Part shown: piece after piece, positions 25,660 to 35,453 of the stretch
How the letters are laid out: each line of letters opens with the position of its first letter
Numbering within the stretch: position 1 is the first letter of the stretch
DNA from: Actibacterium sp. 188UL27-1
Lineage (GTDB): Bacteria > Pseudomonadota > Alphaproteobacteria > Rhodobacterales > Rhodobacteraceae
Reading direction: 5' to 3'
NCBI RefSeq assembly: GCF_016901225.1
Contig: NZ_JAFEUL010000008.1
Location: 144,360-208,359, forward strand
DNA length: 64,000 nt
The notes under the pieces: generated by a model
What the model was told of the DNA's origin: nothing
Database searches by the model: none
What the model saw: only the letters and a program-made list of their open reading frames with translations
Made by a program: the position numbers and the translations under genes

Positions 25660-26742
25660 ATGCCGATCCCCACCAAAGAGACTGTCTTGACTGTATTGCG
25701 GGGTGTTTCCCTGCCCGACGGTGGGGATCTTGTCGCGCGTGACATGGTGCGGGCATTGACGATCGAGGGGGATACTGTCCGTTTTGTGATCGAGGCGCCC
25801 TCTGCCGATCAAGCCCGCGTGATGGAACCGGTCCGGGCCGCCGCCGAAGCCGCAGTGGCCGCATTGGACACTGTATCAAGTGTCTCTGCCGTGTTGACGG
25901 CCCACGGCCCCGCGGCCAAAACCACCAAGGCTCCACCGCCCGACTTGAAAATCGGGCGTCATCCAACACCGCAATCGGGCCCCGCGCCCGTGTCGGGGGT
26001 TGATCGCATCCTGGCGGTCGGGTCGGGCAAGGGGGGCGTGGGCAAATCCACGGTGTCCGCCAACCTCGCCGTGGCCCTGGCCCGAGCCGGACGGCGGGTC
26101 GGCCTGTTGGATGCCGATATATATGGTCCCAGTCAGCCGCGTATGATGGGGGTCAGCAAGCGGCCCGCCTCGCCCGATGGCAAGATTATCGAGCCGCTTT
26201 ACGCTCACGGGGTCACGATGATGTCCATCGGTTTGATGGTGGATCCGGATCAGGCGGTCGTCTGGCGCGGCCCGATGTTGATGGGCGCCCTGCAACAGAT
26301 GCTGGGTCAGGTGCGCTGGGGTGAATTGGATGTGCTGATTGTTGATCTACCGCCCGGGACGGGGGATGTGCAGTTAACATTGTGCCAGAAGTCACATGTG
26401 ACAGGCGCCATCGTCGTCTCAACCCCGCAGGATGTTGCATTGCTGGATGCCCGACGGGCGCTGAGCATGTTTGACAAGCTGGAGACCCCGGTTCTTGGCC
26501 TGATTGAAAACATGTCCACATATATATGTCCGAAATGCGGGCATGAGGCGCATCTGTTCGGGCATGGCGGTGTCGCGGCAGAGGCTGAACGGCTGAACCT
26601 GCCATTCTTGGGCGCGCTGCCCCTAGAACTCGACACCCGACTTGCGGGCGACAGCGGCACACCCATCGCGGCGGGCGATAGCGCTGCCGCCGACGCCTAT
26701 GCACAATTGGCCAACCGTCTGGTGCAAGGGGGCATGGCCTAA
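25660..26742 (+). CDS. apbC: Mrp/ApbC iron-sulfur cluster carrier ATPase
   Basis: 360 residues. An N-terminal MIP18-like domain (about 1-90) is followed by a deviant Walker A GSGKGGVGKST, switch motifs (LLDADIYGPSQPRMMG, LPPGTGDVQL) and CPKCG near residue 290, the CxxC that binds the [4Fe-4S] cluster between two subunits. It delivers clusters to apoproteins in the cytoplasm. The start ATG follows AAGGAG. The gene is alone, with the DUF1127/CcsR unit divergent upstream. Confidence 0.94.
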   Translation: MPIPTKETVLTVLRGVSLPDGGDLVARDMVRALTIEGDTVRFVIEAPSADQARVMEPVRAAAEAAVAALDTVSSVSAVLTAHGPAAKTTKAPPPDLKIGRHPTPQSGPAPVSGVDRILAVGSGKGGVGKSTVSANLAVALARAGRRVGLLDADIYGPSQPRMMGVSKRPASPDGKIIEPLYAHGVTMMSIGLMVDPDQAVVWRGPMLMGALQQMLGQVRWGELDVLIVDLPPGTGDVQLTLCQKSHVTGAIVVSTPQDVALLDARRALSMFDKLETPVLGLIENMSTYICPKCGHEAHLFGHGGVAAEAERLNLPFLGALPLELDTRLAGDSGTPIAAGDSAAADAYAQLANRLVQGGMA

Positions 26743-27335
26743 GGCTAATCGAATACCGCACGGGAAATCATGGGACAGCCCGGATCGGGTGTGGCGCAGA
26801 CGAATCAATTGCTGTGATTCTGTAGGGAAATGAGGGGTCGATCTGCGATTTCCCTCGTCTTTTCATGATTGCTCGGGCATTTAGCCGAAAAATACGGGAA
26901 AATGTGGGATTAGCATCAACGGGATATTTATACCCGTATGTAGTGGGTCTCTGGCAAAATTTATCAACATCTATGTGATTTTTAGCATTAATGCGGATTA
27001 GCTAACCGAATTTAGCCGCTGCTTCGCATATCTCTCCCATAGAAAACCTTTGAAACCCATGTTTTCCCATGTCATACCATAAGAGCGACATGAAGATGGA
27101 TCTCCAACCGGGGCGCTCAACGACCCCAAGGCTAAAATAAGCAGGTTTCTTACAGGCTCCGCCTTCATCGCACCAAAGATCCGACGCCTGCGCGAGCAGA
27201 CATCCCCCCAGGTGGCAAGGGCGATCGGACACACCCAGTGATGGGACGAGGGCGGCGGATTGGGCAGTGGCAGCAGCTCATTCCGCCGTTTCCGTGTCTA
27301 AGCATGAGTTTCGGGGGCAGTGAAGGAGAGCCGCT
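26743..27335 (+). other. Long leader region before mraZ
   Basis: About 590 bases, AT-rich in the first half. It holds five 10-bp-phased CCCAT-type repeats at 27031-27080 (listed separately). At about 27166-27240 the plus strand reads a short frame with APKIRRLREQTSPQVARAIG, resembling the start of an XRE-type helix-turn-helix, but it has no start codon and ends at once, so it is at most a relic. No other gene is seen. Confidence 0.5.
27031..27080 (-). promoter_or_regulatory. MraZ-box-like 10-bp repeats
   Basis: Five consecutive 10-base blocks end in CCCAT, ACCTT, CCCAT, CCCAT and ACCAT. On the minus strand this is ATGGG (two blocks degenerate) at exact 10-bp spacing. MraZ binds TGGG-type direct repeats at this period near the promoter of its own operon. 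The block lies 256-305 bases before mraZ, on the opposite strand to the usual orientation. Confidence 0.5.
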
Positions 27336-27842
27336 TTGGCGGTCAGGTTCAGAGGCGAAAGCCACCACAAGGTGGATGCCAAGGGGCGGGTCTCAATCCC
27401 GGCCGGCTTTCGCCGTGTGCTGGAGGCGGGCGACCCCGACTGGACCGATGGACTGAACCCCAACCTCGTCATTGTTTATGGACCCGCCAAACAGACCTAC
27501 CTGGAATGTTACACGATCGAAGCCATCAACGAGGTCGATGACAAGATCGCGGCGCTTCCCCGCGGCAGCCAGCCGCGCCGCATGTTGGAGCGCATGTTCA
27601 ACGGCCAATCCCACCCCACCAACGTGGATGAGACGGGTCGTCTGGTCCTGCCGCAAAAGCTGCGCGAGAAAATCGGCCTGACGGCGGAAGCTTTCTTTTT
27701 GGCCACCGGTGATACGTTCCAGATCTGGAACCCTGACACATTCGAGGCCGAAGAGGCTGCGAAGGCCGAGGAATGGCTTGACAGTTATCCCGATGACTTT
27801 GATCCGCTCACGCTGCTGGATCAGGGGCAGGGGGTCGCGTGA
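27336..27842 (+). CDS. mraZ: Transcriptional regulator MraZ
   Basis: 168 residues, the usual size. Two AbrB-like halves each carry the D-x-x-x-R signature: DAKGRVSIP and DETGRLVLP. MraZ forms a ring that binds repeated TGGG boxes and represses the division and wall cluster. The start is TTG 27336 with GAAGGAG six to eight bases upstream; no ATG fits. It is the first gene of the dcw cluster and rsmH starts three bases after its stop. Confidence 0.95.
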   Translation: MAVRFRGESHHKVDAKGRVSIPAGFRRVLEAGDPDWTDGLNPNLVIVYGPAKQTYLECYTIEAINEVDDKIAALPRGSQPRRMLERMFNGQSHPTNVDETGRLVLPQKLREKIGLTAEAFFLATGDTFQIWNPDTFEAEEAAKAEEWLDSYPDDFDPLTLLDQGQGVA

Positions 27843-27845
27843 TCG

Positions 27846-28829
27846 ATGTCAGCCGCGTCCGCCACCGATGCTCCCCACCTGCCTGTCTTAATCGATCCGT
27901 TGATTGCCGGTGTGTCGCCGGTCGCCGGTATCTGGGTTGACGGCACATTCGGGGCTGGTGGGTATGCCCGCCGTCTGTTGCTGGCAGGTGCGGACCAGGT
28001 GCTGGGGATCGATCAGGATCCCAGCGCAATTTCGGCCGCCGCACCTATGGTCTCAGATTTTGACGGGCGGCTACAGATCGTCCAATCCCGGTTTTCCGAT
28101 ATGGCTGATATTCCGCAGGGGCCTGTCGATGGGGTTGTCTTGGATCTGGGCGTCAGTTCGATGCAGTTGGATGAGGCGGAACGCGGTTTTTCCTTCATGC
28201 GCGATGGGCCACTTGATATGCGGATGAGCCAGAATGGCCCTTCGGCAGCCGATTTGGTCAACACGGCGACCGAAGGCCAACTGGCCGATATCCTGTATCA
28301 TTTTGGGGAGGAGCGCGCCTCTCGCCGGATCGCCCGGGCCATCGTCGCAGGACGCCCCTATCACACCACGCTTGCCTTGGCGGAGACGGTTGCCGGGTGC
28401 CTGCCGCGCCCAAAGCCGGGTCAGGTTCATCCCGCAACACGCAGTTTTCAGGCGATCCGCATCGCCGTCAACGATGAGTTCGGAGAGCTAATAAAAGGGT
28501 TGGAAGCAGCGGAGCAGGTTCTGAAACCCGGGGGTAAACTGGCCATCGTGACCTTCCATTCGCTGGAAGATCGCGTGGTCAAGCGCTTCATCGCTGCCCG
28601 CGCAGGGAGGAAGGGGGGCAGTCGCCATGCGCCTGAGGTTGCGGAGACGCCAGCAACACTGACCCCGCTGAGCCGCAAGGCCATCGCCCCGACGGACGAG
28701 GAGGTTGCGGCCAACCCTCGCGCCCGGTCGGCCAAATTGCGGATCGCGGTGCGCACGGCAGCCGCCGCTGGATCCGTGGATCGGACAGAGATGGGCCTGC
28801 CCGGCCCCGAGGATTGGTGGAGGACGTAA
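27846..28829 (+). CDS. rsmH: 16S rRNA (cytosine1402-N4)-methyltransferase RsmH
   Basis: 327 residues. The AdoMet site [13 protein letters not shown], the [20 protein letters not shown] motif, and the C-terminal [12 protein letters not shown] are diagnostic of RsmH (formerly MraW). It methylates C1402 in the ribosomal P site. Position two of the dcw cluster, between mraZ and ftsL, is conserved in bacteria. ATG 27846 is chosen. Confidence 0.96.
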   Translation: MSAASATDAPHLPVLIDPLIAGVSPVAGIWVDGTFGAGGYARRLLLAGADQVLGIDQDPSAISAAAPMVSDFDGRLQIVQSRFSDMADIPQGPVDGVVLDLGVSSMQLDEAERGFSFMRDGPLDMRMSQNGPSAADLVNTATEGQLADILYHFGEERASRRIARAIVAGRPYHTTLALAETVAGCLPRPKPGQVHPATRSFQAIRIAVNDEFGELIKGLEAAEQVLKPGGKLAIVTFHSLEDRVVKRFIAARAGRKGGSRHAPEVAETPATLTPLSRKAIAPTDEEVAANPRARSAKLRIAVRTAAAAGSVDRTEMGLPGPEDWWRT

Positions 28830-28832
28830 CCC

Positions 28833-29189
28833 ATGCGCAGCTTGTTCTACATTCTGTCGGCGGCGGCCGTGATGGTGCTGGCCTATTGGGCCTATCAGGA
28901 AAACTATCGCACCCAGGCGAGCCTTCGCGAGGTGTCACATCTGCAGGCTAATATCGCCAACCTACGGGAAACGCTTGGGATTTTGCGCGCGGAATGGGCC
29001 TATCTGAACCGTCCCGAGCGGTTGGCAGGGCTCGCGGATCTCAACTTTGAACGATTGGGCCTCGTCCCGCTGGAGGCTGCGCAGTTTGGTGAGATCGACC
29101 AGGTCGCATATCCGCCGCTGCCCGAGGCACCGGTGACCGAGCCTATCGATCTGCAAGGCATATTGCCAAATGTGGGGGAAACCGAATGA
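28833..29189 (+). CDS. ftsL: Cell division protein FtsL
   Basis: 118 residues. A short cytoplasmic start, one membrane segment (LFYILSAAAVMVLAYWAY) and a leucine-zipper-like coiled coil (LREVSHLQANIANLRETLGIL) give the FtsL architecture. FtsL joins FtsB and FtsQ to activate FtsWI at the septum. Sequence conservation in this family is low, so the assignment leans on topology and on the position between rsmH and ftsI. The stop overlaps the ftsI start by four bases (ATGA). Confidence 0.88.
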   Translation: MRSLFYILSAAAVMVLAYWAYQENYRTQASLREVSHLQANIANLRETLGILRAEWAYLNRPERLAGLADLNFERLGLVPLEAAQFGEIDQVAYPPLPEAPVTEPIDLQGILPNVGETE

Positions 29190-30997
29190 CCGCTGACCGC
29201 ATCGAACCCCCTGTCATCCGCAAACCGTTGCGCCCGCTGGCCAGTATTCTCAAAGCGCGCGCCACCGGGGCAAACCCAGATGAGATCGCGCGCGAGAATC
29301 TGCGCCTGCGCCATGAACAAAGCCGCGACAAGCTGCGCCTGCGGGCCGAGGGGCGGCTGTTCCTGCTGGGCGTGTGCTTTTTCTGCGCTTTTACGGTCAT
29401 AGGCGTGCGCATGGGCCACCTTGCGGCATCCGAGCCATCGGAGCCACGCGCCCAGGCCAGCGGTGCTTCGATCATCGCGCAACGCGCGGATATCGTGGAT
29501 CGCAACGGGCGGGTCTTGGCCACCAACCTGACCACCCATTCTCTTTATGCCCAACCACCGTTGATGGTTGAACCGCAGCGGGTCGCGGCTGAACTCGCCC
29601 GGATCTTTCCTGACCTGGACGAGGCGCGACTCGTCCGCGACTTCACCGGCAAGCGCAAGTTCATCTGGATCAAAAAGAAGCTGAGCCCCGAACAGATGCA
29701 GGTGGTTCACGATATCGGCGATCCGGGTCTTTTGTTTGGCCCGCGCGAGATGCGGCTTTATCCCAACGGCAAACTGGCGGCCCATGTGCTGGGCGGGGCC
29801 AGTTTCGGCCGTGAAGGCGTGCACTCGGCCGAGGTGATCGGGACGGCTGGTATCGAAAAGGCGTATGATGCGTTCCTGCGTGATCCAGGCCTTGGCGACT
29901 CGCCCCTGATCCTGTCGCTTGATCTGACCGTGCAAGCCGCCGCCGAGCAGGTGCTTTACGGTGGAATGAAGCTGATGAATGCCAAGGGGGCCAGCAGCGT
30001 CCTGATGGATATTCACACGGGTGAGATCATTTCCATGGCGTCGCTGCCGGACTTTGACCCCAATGACAGGCCGCGCCCCCTGACAACGGGGGATCAATCC
30101 GACAGCCCGCTTTTTAACCGCGCGGTCCAGGGCGTGTATGAACTGGGCTCGACCTTCAAGATCTTTACCGTGGCCCAGGCGCTGGAACTGGGGCAGGTCA
30201 ATCCAAGCACCATCATCGACACCAAGGGCCCTTTGACCTGGGGCCGTCACCGGATCCGCGACTTTCGCTATTATGGTGATGAGTTGAGCGTCAGCGATGT
30301 CATTGTCAAATCCTCAAATATCGGGACGGCACGCATTGCATTGGGGATCGGTGCCAAACGTCAGCAGGAGTTTCTGCAAACCCTCGGCTTCTTTGAACCC
30401 ACCCAGGTCGAACTGATCGAAGCGCCCACCGGCAAACCGCTTTTGCCCAAGCGGTGGTCCGACATCTCGACCATGACCGTGAGTTATGGCCACGGGCTCA
30501 GCTCGTCGCCCCTGCATCTGGCGGCCGGATATGCTTCGCTTTTGAATGGCGGGACACGGATCCGTCCAACATTGCTGCGTCAATCCGGGCCACAGCACGG
30601 TGAACGGGTGGTGTCCGCCGCGACGTCCGAAAAGGCGCGTATCATGCTGCGCAAGGTGGTCAAGGGCGGCACGGCCAGCTTTGGCGATGTCAAAGGCTAC
30701 GCCGTAGGCGGCAAGACCGGTACGGCTGACAAACCCAAAGCCAGTGGTGGTGGCTATTACAAAGACAAGGTCATCGCCACATTCGCCAGCATCTTTCCGG
30801 CCCATGACCCCAAATATGTGTTGATCGTCACGTTGGATGAACCGGTTGAAACCAGTGGTCCGAAACCGCGCCGCACGGCCGGTTGGACCGCCGTGCCCGT
30901 CGCGGCCGAGATGATCCGCCGCACCGCGCCGCTGCTTGGTCTGCGGCCAGTGATTGAACCTACCCCCGATTTAAAGGTAATACGCGCCTCAAATTGA
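29186..30997 (+). CDS. ftsI: Penicillin-binding protein FtsI, septal transpeptidase
   Basis: 603 residues. One membrane anchor (about residues 57-75, FLLGVCFFCAFTVIGV) is followed by the dimerisation domain (ADIVDRNGRVLATNL) and transpeptidase domain with STFK (active Ser near residue 321), SSN and KTG (GGKTGTADKP). It cross-links septal peptidoglycan in the periplasm together with FtsW. FtsI starts inside the ftsL stop, and murE follows after four bases. Confidence 0.95.
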   Translation: MTADRIEPPVIRKPLRPLASILKARATGANPDEIARENLRLRHEQSRDKLRLRAEGRLFLLGVCFFCAFTVIGVRMGHLAASEPSEPRAQASGASIIAQRADIVDRNGRVLATNLTTHSLYAQPPLMVEPQRVAAELARIFPDLDEARLVRDFTGKRKFIWIKKKLSPEQMQVVHDIGDPGLLFGPREMRLYPNGKLAAHVLGGASFGREGVHSAEVIGTAGIEKAYDAFLRDPGLGDSPLILSLDLTVQAAAEQVLYGGMKLMNAKGASSVLMDIHTGEIISMASLPDFDPNDRPRPLTTGDQSDSPLFNRAVQGVYELGSTFKIFTVAQALELGQVNPSTIIDTKGPLTWGRHRIRDFRYYGDELSVSDVIVKSSNIGTARIALGIGAKRQQEFLQTLGFFEPTQVELIEAPTGKPLLPKRWSDISTMTVSYGHGLSSSPLHLAAGYASLLNGGTRIRPTLLRQSGPQHGERVVSAATSEKARIMLRKVVKGGTASFGDVKGYAVGGKTGTADKPKASGGGYYKDKVIATFASIFPAHDPKYVLIVTLDEPVETSGPKPRRTAGWTAVPVAAEMIRRTAPLLGLRPVIEPTPDLKVIRASN

Positions 30998-31001
30998 GGG
31001 G

Positions 31002-32495
31002 GTGATCATGGGCTTAGGCAAAGCGAAAGCACTCGCCCAGTTGGGTTTGACGGCCCAGGGCGGTCAGGAGGCCCGGATAAAGGGGCTGGCCCTAGACAGT
31101 CGGGGTGTGAAAGACAGCTTTTTGTTCGCGGCACTGCCGGGCACCCGTGTGCATGGGGGCGAATTCATCGAATATGCGTTGCGCATGGGCGCCTCTGCCA
31201 TCCTGACGGACAGCCAGGGTGCGCGGATCGCGGCAGAGCATCTCAACGCGTCCCATGCGGCCTTGGTCATTGTCGAGGATCCGCGCCAGGCGCTGGCCTA
31301 TGCCGCCGCCCTGTGGTCGGGGGCGCAGCCTGATGTAATGGTCGCGGTCACCGGCACCAACGGCAAGACCAGCGTGGCGAGTTTTGCCCGCCAGATCTGG
31401 TCTGCGCTGGGATTTTCCGCCGTCAATCTGGGCACAACCGGGGTCGAGGGCGCGTGGGAGGCACCGCTCGCCCACACAACACCGGATCCCATTACCCTGC
31501 ATCGCGTCCTGTCAGAGGCTACCAATGCCGGGGTTACCCATGCCGCGATGGAGGCCTCGAGCCATGGTCTGGCGCAGATGCGGATGGACGGCGTGCGCCT
31601 GCAGGCGGCGGCTTTCACCAACCTCAGCCAGGACCACTTGGATTACCACGCTGATTTTGCCGAATACTTTGCGGCCAAGGCTGGTCTGTTTCGCCGTGTT
31701 CTTGGCCCCGATGGCAAGGCGGTGGTGCATATGGATGACGCGCGCGGCCCCGATATGGCGGAGGTCGCCGAGCTTTCGGGGCACGAGGTCATGCGTGTCG
31801 GGCGCAGCCGCGAAAACGACCTGGCCATTGTCGGGCTCAGATTTGACCAGACCGGACAGGATGTCCGGTTTGTCTATGGTGACATAACCCGGCAGGTGCG
31901 CCTGTCCTTGATCGGTGGCTTCCAGGCCGAAAATGTGATGGTGGCCGCCGGTCTGTGCATCGCAAGCGGCGCCGAACCGGCAGAGGTGTTTGCGGTACTG
32001 GATCAGCTTGGAGGCGTACGGGGTCGGATGCAACTGGCAGCCACGCGGGGCAATGGTGCGGCGGTCTATGTCGATTATTCCCACACGCCCGGTGCGTTAT
32101 CGACAGCACTTCAGGCGCTGCGCTTGCATGTGATGGGGCGCATCATCGTGGTCTTTGGCGCAGGGGGGGACCGAGATCGGGGCAAGCGCATTCTGATGGG
32201 GCAGGCGGCCGCGGAATATGCGGATATCGCCATTGTCACCGACGATAATCCTCGAAGCGAGGACCCCGCCACCATTCGCGCCGCCGTCATGGAAGGCTGC
32301 CCCGATGCAACGGAAGTCGGCGACCGGGCCGAGGCGATCTTGCGCGGGGTCGACAATCTGGGCCCCGGTGACGCGCTGCTGATTGCGGGCAAGGGGCACG
32401 AGACGGGCCAGACCGTTGGGGAAACTGTCTATCCATTTGATGATGTTGAGCAGGCCAGTGTTGCCGTCATGGCGTTGGATGGACAGGCCCTGTGA
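31002..32495 (+). CDS. murE: UDP-MurNAc-L-Ala-D-Glu:meso-diaminopimelate ligase MurE
   Basis: 497 residues from GTG 31002; ATG 31008, six bases after GAGGGGG, is the likelier start. The ligase motifs are present: ATP site VTGTNGKTSVASF, HTTPDPITLHRVL, and DYSHTPGAL in the C-terminal domain. DNPRSEDP near residue 410 is the DNPR signature that selects meso-diaminopimelate, matching a Gram-negative wall. It adds the third residue of the stem peptide in the cytoplasm. Its stop overlaps the murF start (GTGA). Confidence 0.95.
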   Translation: MIMGLGKAKALAQLGLTAQGGQEARIKGLALDSRGVKDSFLFAALPGTRVHGGEFIEYALRMGASAILTDSQGARIAAEHLNASHAALVIVEDPRQALAYAAALWSGAQPDVMVAVTGTNGKTSVASFARQIWSALGFSAVNLGTTGVEGAWEAPLAHTTPDPITLHRVLSEATNAGVTHAAMEASSHGLAQMRMDGVRLQAAAFTNLSQDHLDYHADFAEYFAAKAGLFRRVLGPDGKAVVHMDDARGPDMAEVAELSGHEVMRVGRSRENDLAIVGLRFDQTGQDVRFVYGDITRQVRLSLIGGFQAENVMVAAGLCIASGAEPAEVFAVLDQLGGVRGRMQLAATRGNGAAVYVDYSHTPGALSTALQALRLHVMGRIIVVFGAGGDRDRGKRILMGQAAAEYADIAIVTDDNPRSEDPATIRAAVMEGCPDATEVGDRAEAILRGVDNLGPGDALLIAGKGHETGQTVGETVYPFDDVEQASVAVMALDGQAL

Positions 32496-33913
32496 CCCCC
32501 CTTTGGACCAGCACGACTGCCGCAGAGGCCACGGGCGGGCAGGCTTTCGGGGATTGGGAGGCTACCGGTGTCTCCATCGATACGCGCACCCTTCAGTCTG
32601 GCGATCTGTTTGTGGCCCTGGCAGATATCCGCGATGGCCATGATTTCGTGGCGGATGCCCTGGCAAATGGGGCTGCCGCCGCGCTGGTCAGTAAGATCCC
32701 GGATGGCGTGGCGGATACCGCGCCCTTGCTGATCGTTGCAGACGTCCTGCGCGCGCTGGAGGATCTGGGCCAGGCCGCCCGTGCCCGCATGACGGGCAAG
32801 GTCATCGGTGTCACCGGGTCCGTCGGCAAGACCTCCACCAAGGAGATGTTGCGGGCGATGCTCACCGGGCAAGGGCACGTCCATGCAGCTGAGAAAAGCT
32901 ATAACAACCACTGGGGCGTGCCGCTGACGCTTGCCCGGATGCCTGCCGACACGGATTATGCGGTAATCGAGATCGGGATGAACCATCCCGGGGAGATTGC
33001 GCCGCTCGCCCGACTGGCCGATCTGGATGCGGCAATGATCACGACAGTTGCGGCTGCGCATCTTGAAGCCTTTGGGAGCATCGAAGGGATCGCCCATGAA
33101 AAGGCCGCGATCATGGATGGTTTGCGACCGGGCGGCGCGGCGGTGCTGAATGCCGATTTACCGACCTCCGAGATCCTGTTCGACAAGGCCCGCCGGACCA
33201 GCGCGCAACCCATCGGATTTGGTGAAACCGCTGGCCAGGCGCGTCTGCTGGACGTGCGTCTGGTCGAACGGCGCACGATCGCGCGCGCCGCGATCGAGGG
33301 CCAACAGATCGTGTTCAAACTGTCCAGTGCTGGGCGTCACTTTGCCCAGAATGCCCTCGGCGCACTGGCGATGGTCCAGGCGGTTGGCGCTGATTTGGGC
33401 CGTGCGGTTGTCGCACTAGGGCATTGGCAGCCCGTCGATGGGCGTGGTGTGAGCGAACGCCTGATCCTGGACGAGATCGACCCCGAACTGGCCATCGATC
33501 TGATCGATGATGCCTATAATGCCAACCCGGCCTCTGTCGGGGCCGCGCTGGACATGCTTGCCGCGACCCGCCCGCTGGATGATGTGGGGCGGATCGCGCG
33601 CGGGCGCCGGATCGCTGTTCTGGGCGATATGCTGGAACTTGGCCCGACAGAAGGCGATCTGCACGCGGCGCTCGCCACCCATCCATCGATGAAGGCCGTA
33701 ACCACCGTCCATTGTGTGGGATCCCGCACCAAGGCTCTGTGGGAGGCGCTGCCGCCCCATCAGCGGGGCAGGGCCTACAAAACCGCCGATAAACTGGCCG
33801 CCGAAATGCCGCGCCTGCTGGATGCGGGCGACGTTGTGCTGGTCAAGGGCTCGTTGGGGATCGGTCTGAAGGTCGTCGTTGACGCCATCCGCAAATTGGG
33901 TCATCCGGCCTGA
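32492..33913 (+). CDS. murF: UDP-MurNAc-tripeptide:D-Ala-D-Ala ligase MurF
   Basis: 473 residues, start GTG 32492 overlapping the murE stop by four bases. ATP site GVTGSVGKTSTKEML, NNHWGVPLTLARMP and VIEIGMNHPGEI, and the C-terminal DDAYNANPASVGAALDML identify MurF. It completes the UDP-MurNAc-pentapeptide. mraY follows after 27 bases. Confidence 0.95.
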   Translation: MTPLWTSTTAAEATGGQAFGDWEATGVSIDTRTLQSGDLFVALADIRDGHDFVADALANGAAAALVSKIPDGVADTAPLLIVADVLRALEDLGQAARARMTGKVIGVTGSVGKTSTKEMLRAMLTGQGHVHAAEKSYNNHWGVPLTLARMPADTDYAVIEIGMNHPGEIAPLARLADLDAAMITTVAAAHLEAFGSIEGIAHEKAAIMDGLRPGGAAVLNADLPTSEILFDKARRTSAQPIGFGETAGQARLLDVRLVERRTIARAAIEGQQIVFKLSSAGRHFAQNALGALAMVQAVGADLGRAVVALGHWQPVDGRGVSERLILDEIDPELAIDLIDDAYNANPASVGAALDMLAATRPLDDVGRIARGRRIAVLGDMLELGPTEGDLHAALATHPSMKAVTTVHCVGSRTKALWEALPPHQRGRAYKTADKLAAEMPRLLDAGDVVLVKGSLGIGLKVVVDAIRKLGHPA

Positions 33914-33940
33914 CAAACCCATAAAAAGGGGCAGTGTGTC

Positions 33941-35026
33941 ATGTTGTTCTGGTTGAGTGAGTTCTCCGATGGCGGCGACATCTACAACTTGTTTCGCTAC
34001 ATCACGTTTCGGGCAGGCGGTGCGTTTTTTACCGCGCTGATCTTTGGTTTTCTCTTTGGAAAGCCGCTGATCAACTTGCTCAGACGCAAGCAGAAACATG
34101 GCCAACCCATCCGCGAAGACGGCCCTGCCAGCCATATCGAGACCAAGGCCGGGACCCCGACGATGGGGGGGCTGCTGATTCTGAGTGCGCTTGTGGTGTC
34201 GACCTTGCTATGGGCCAGAACGGACAATGTCTATGTCTGGATCACGCTGCTGGTGACAGTGGGTTTTGGCATTATCGGTTTCATGGATGACTACGCAAAA
34301 GTTAGCAAAAACAATAATAAAGGCGTTTCTGGCAAGGTGCGACTGGGTCTTGGATTTCTGATCGCGGCGCTTGCATCGGGGGCCGCTGCATATTCGCATC
34401 CGCCTGAACTGACCAACCAGCTCGCTGTGCCGGTTTTCAAGGATGTTTTGCTCAACCTCAGCCTGATCTTTGTGCCTTTCGCGATGATTGTGATTGTGGG
34501 TGCGGCCAATGCCGTGAACCTGACAGACGGTTTGGACGGGCTGGCGATTATGCCGGTCATGATTGCCGCGGGCACCTTGGGCGTGATTGCCTATGTCGTG
34601 GGACGGGTCGATTTCACCGACAGCCTGGGCCTACACTATGTGCCTGGCACGGGGGAGCTTGTGGTCTTCACCGCTGGTCTGATCGGTGGGGGGCTGGGCT
34701 TTTTGTGGTACAATGCGCCGCCTGCTGCGGTCTTCATGGGTGATACGGGATCCCTGGCCCTTGGCGGCGCTTTGGGCGTTATCGCGGTGGCCACCAAACA
34801 CGAGATCGTTCTGGCCATCGTCGGTGGCCTTTTCGTATTGGAGGCCATGAGCGTCATCATCCAGGTCCTTTACTTCAAAAGCACGGGCAAGCGGGTTTTC
34901 CTGATGGCCCCCATCCACCACCATTTTGAAAAACGCGGCTGGGCTGAACCGCAGATCGTCATCCGGTTCTGGATCATCTCGTTGATCCTGGCACTGGTCG
35001 GTCTGGCCACGTTGAAGATCCGCTAA
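33941..35026 (+). CDS. mraY: Phospho-MurNAc-pentapeptide translocase MraY
   Basis: 361 residues with about ten membrane helices. Catalytic landmarks are FMDDYAKV (Asp pair), [13 protein letters not shown] and [14 protein letters not shown] (the HHH loop). It transfers the sugar-peptide to undecaprenyl phosphate, giving lipid I. It is the last dcw gene in this block; murD, expected next in most bacteria, is not here. Confidence 0.96.
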   Translation: MLFWLSEFSDGGDIYNLFRYITFRAGGAFFTALIFGFLFGKPLINLLRRKQKHGQPIREDGPASHIETKAGTPTMGGLLILSALVVSTLLWARTDNVYVWITLLVTVGFGIIGFMDDYAKVSKNNNKGVSGKVRLGLGFLIAALASGAAAYSHPPELTNQLAVPVFKDVLLNLSLIFVPFAMIVIVGAANAVNLTDGLDGLAIMPVMIAAGTLGVIAYVVGRVDFTDSLGLHYVPGTGELVVFTAGLIGGGLGFLWYNAPPAAVFMGDTGSLALGGALGVIAVATKHEIVLAIVGGLFVLEAMSVIIQVLYFKSTGKRVFLMAPIHHHFEKRGWAEPQIVIRFWIISLILALVGLATLKIR

Positions 35027-35054
35027 TGCTGCACGGCGGGCTTTCAGTAGTGAT

Positions 35055-35453
35055 ATGACGCCGATTCATGAAACTCAGGCAATGATCGCAGGCATGGATC
35101 CGGTGCGCCTGTCTGGCGTGGTTAGGTTCTGCACCCTTACAGATCGACAGGTTGTCGCCGCCGCGCTGCCCCATGCCCGCGCCATGGTGCGGGAGGAGGA
35201 AGGCATCACCCTGATCCTGCCCGTTGATCACCCCGCGGCCCTTGGCTCAGACAGCCCGTCGATGATCCAGATCACGCTTCAGGTGCAGTCCGCGCTGGAC
35301 GGGGTTGGTCTGACTGCAGCCGTGGCCGATGCCTTGGCTCAGGTGGGTATCCCCTGCAATGTGATCGCGGGCCATCACCACGATCACATCTTTGTCCCGG
35401 AAGATCGGGCGGATATGGCCGTGGCGGCCTTGCGCGCCCGGGCCGCATCATGA
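35055..35453 (+). CDS. ACT-domain protein (ACT_7 type)
   Basis: 132 residues. Residues about 60-125 (IQITLQVQSALDGVGLTAAVADALAQVGIPCNVIAGHHHDHIFVPE) form a recognisable ACT ligand-binding fold, with the first half (RFCTLTDRQVVAAALPHARAMVREEEGITLILP) also typical of the short free-standing family. Members bind amino acids, but the role of these stand-alone proteins is not established. The stop overlaps the following SDR gene by four bases (ATGA). It lies 28 bases after mraY but is not a cell-wall gene. Confidence 0.82.
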   Translation: MTPIHETQAMIAGMDPVRLSGVVRFCTLTDRQVVAAALPHARAMVREEEGITLILPVDHPAALGSDSPSMIQITLQVQSALDGVGLTAAVADALAQVGIPCNVIAGHHHDHIFVPEDRADMAVAALRARAAS

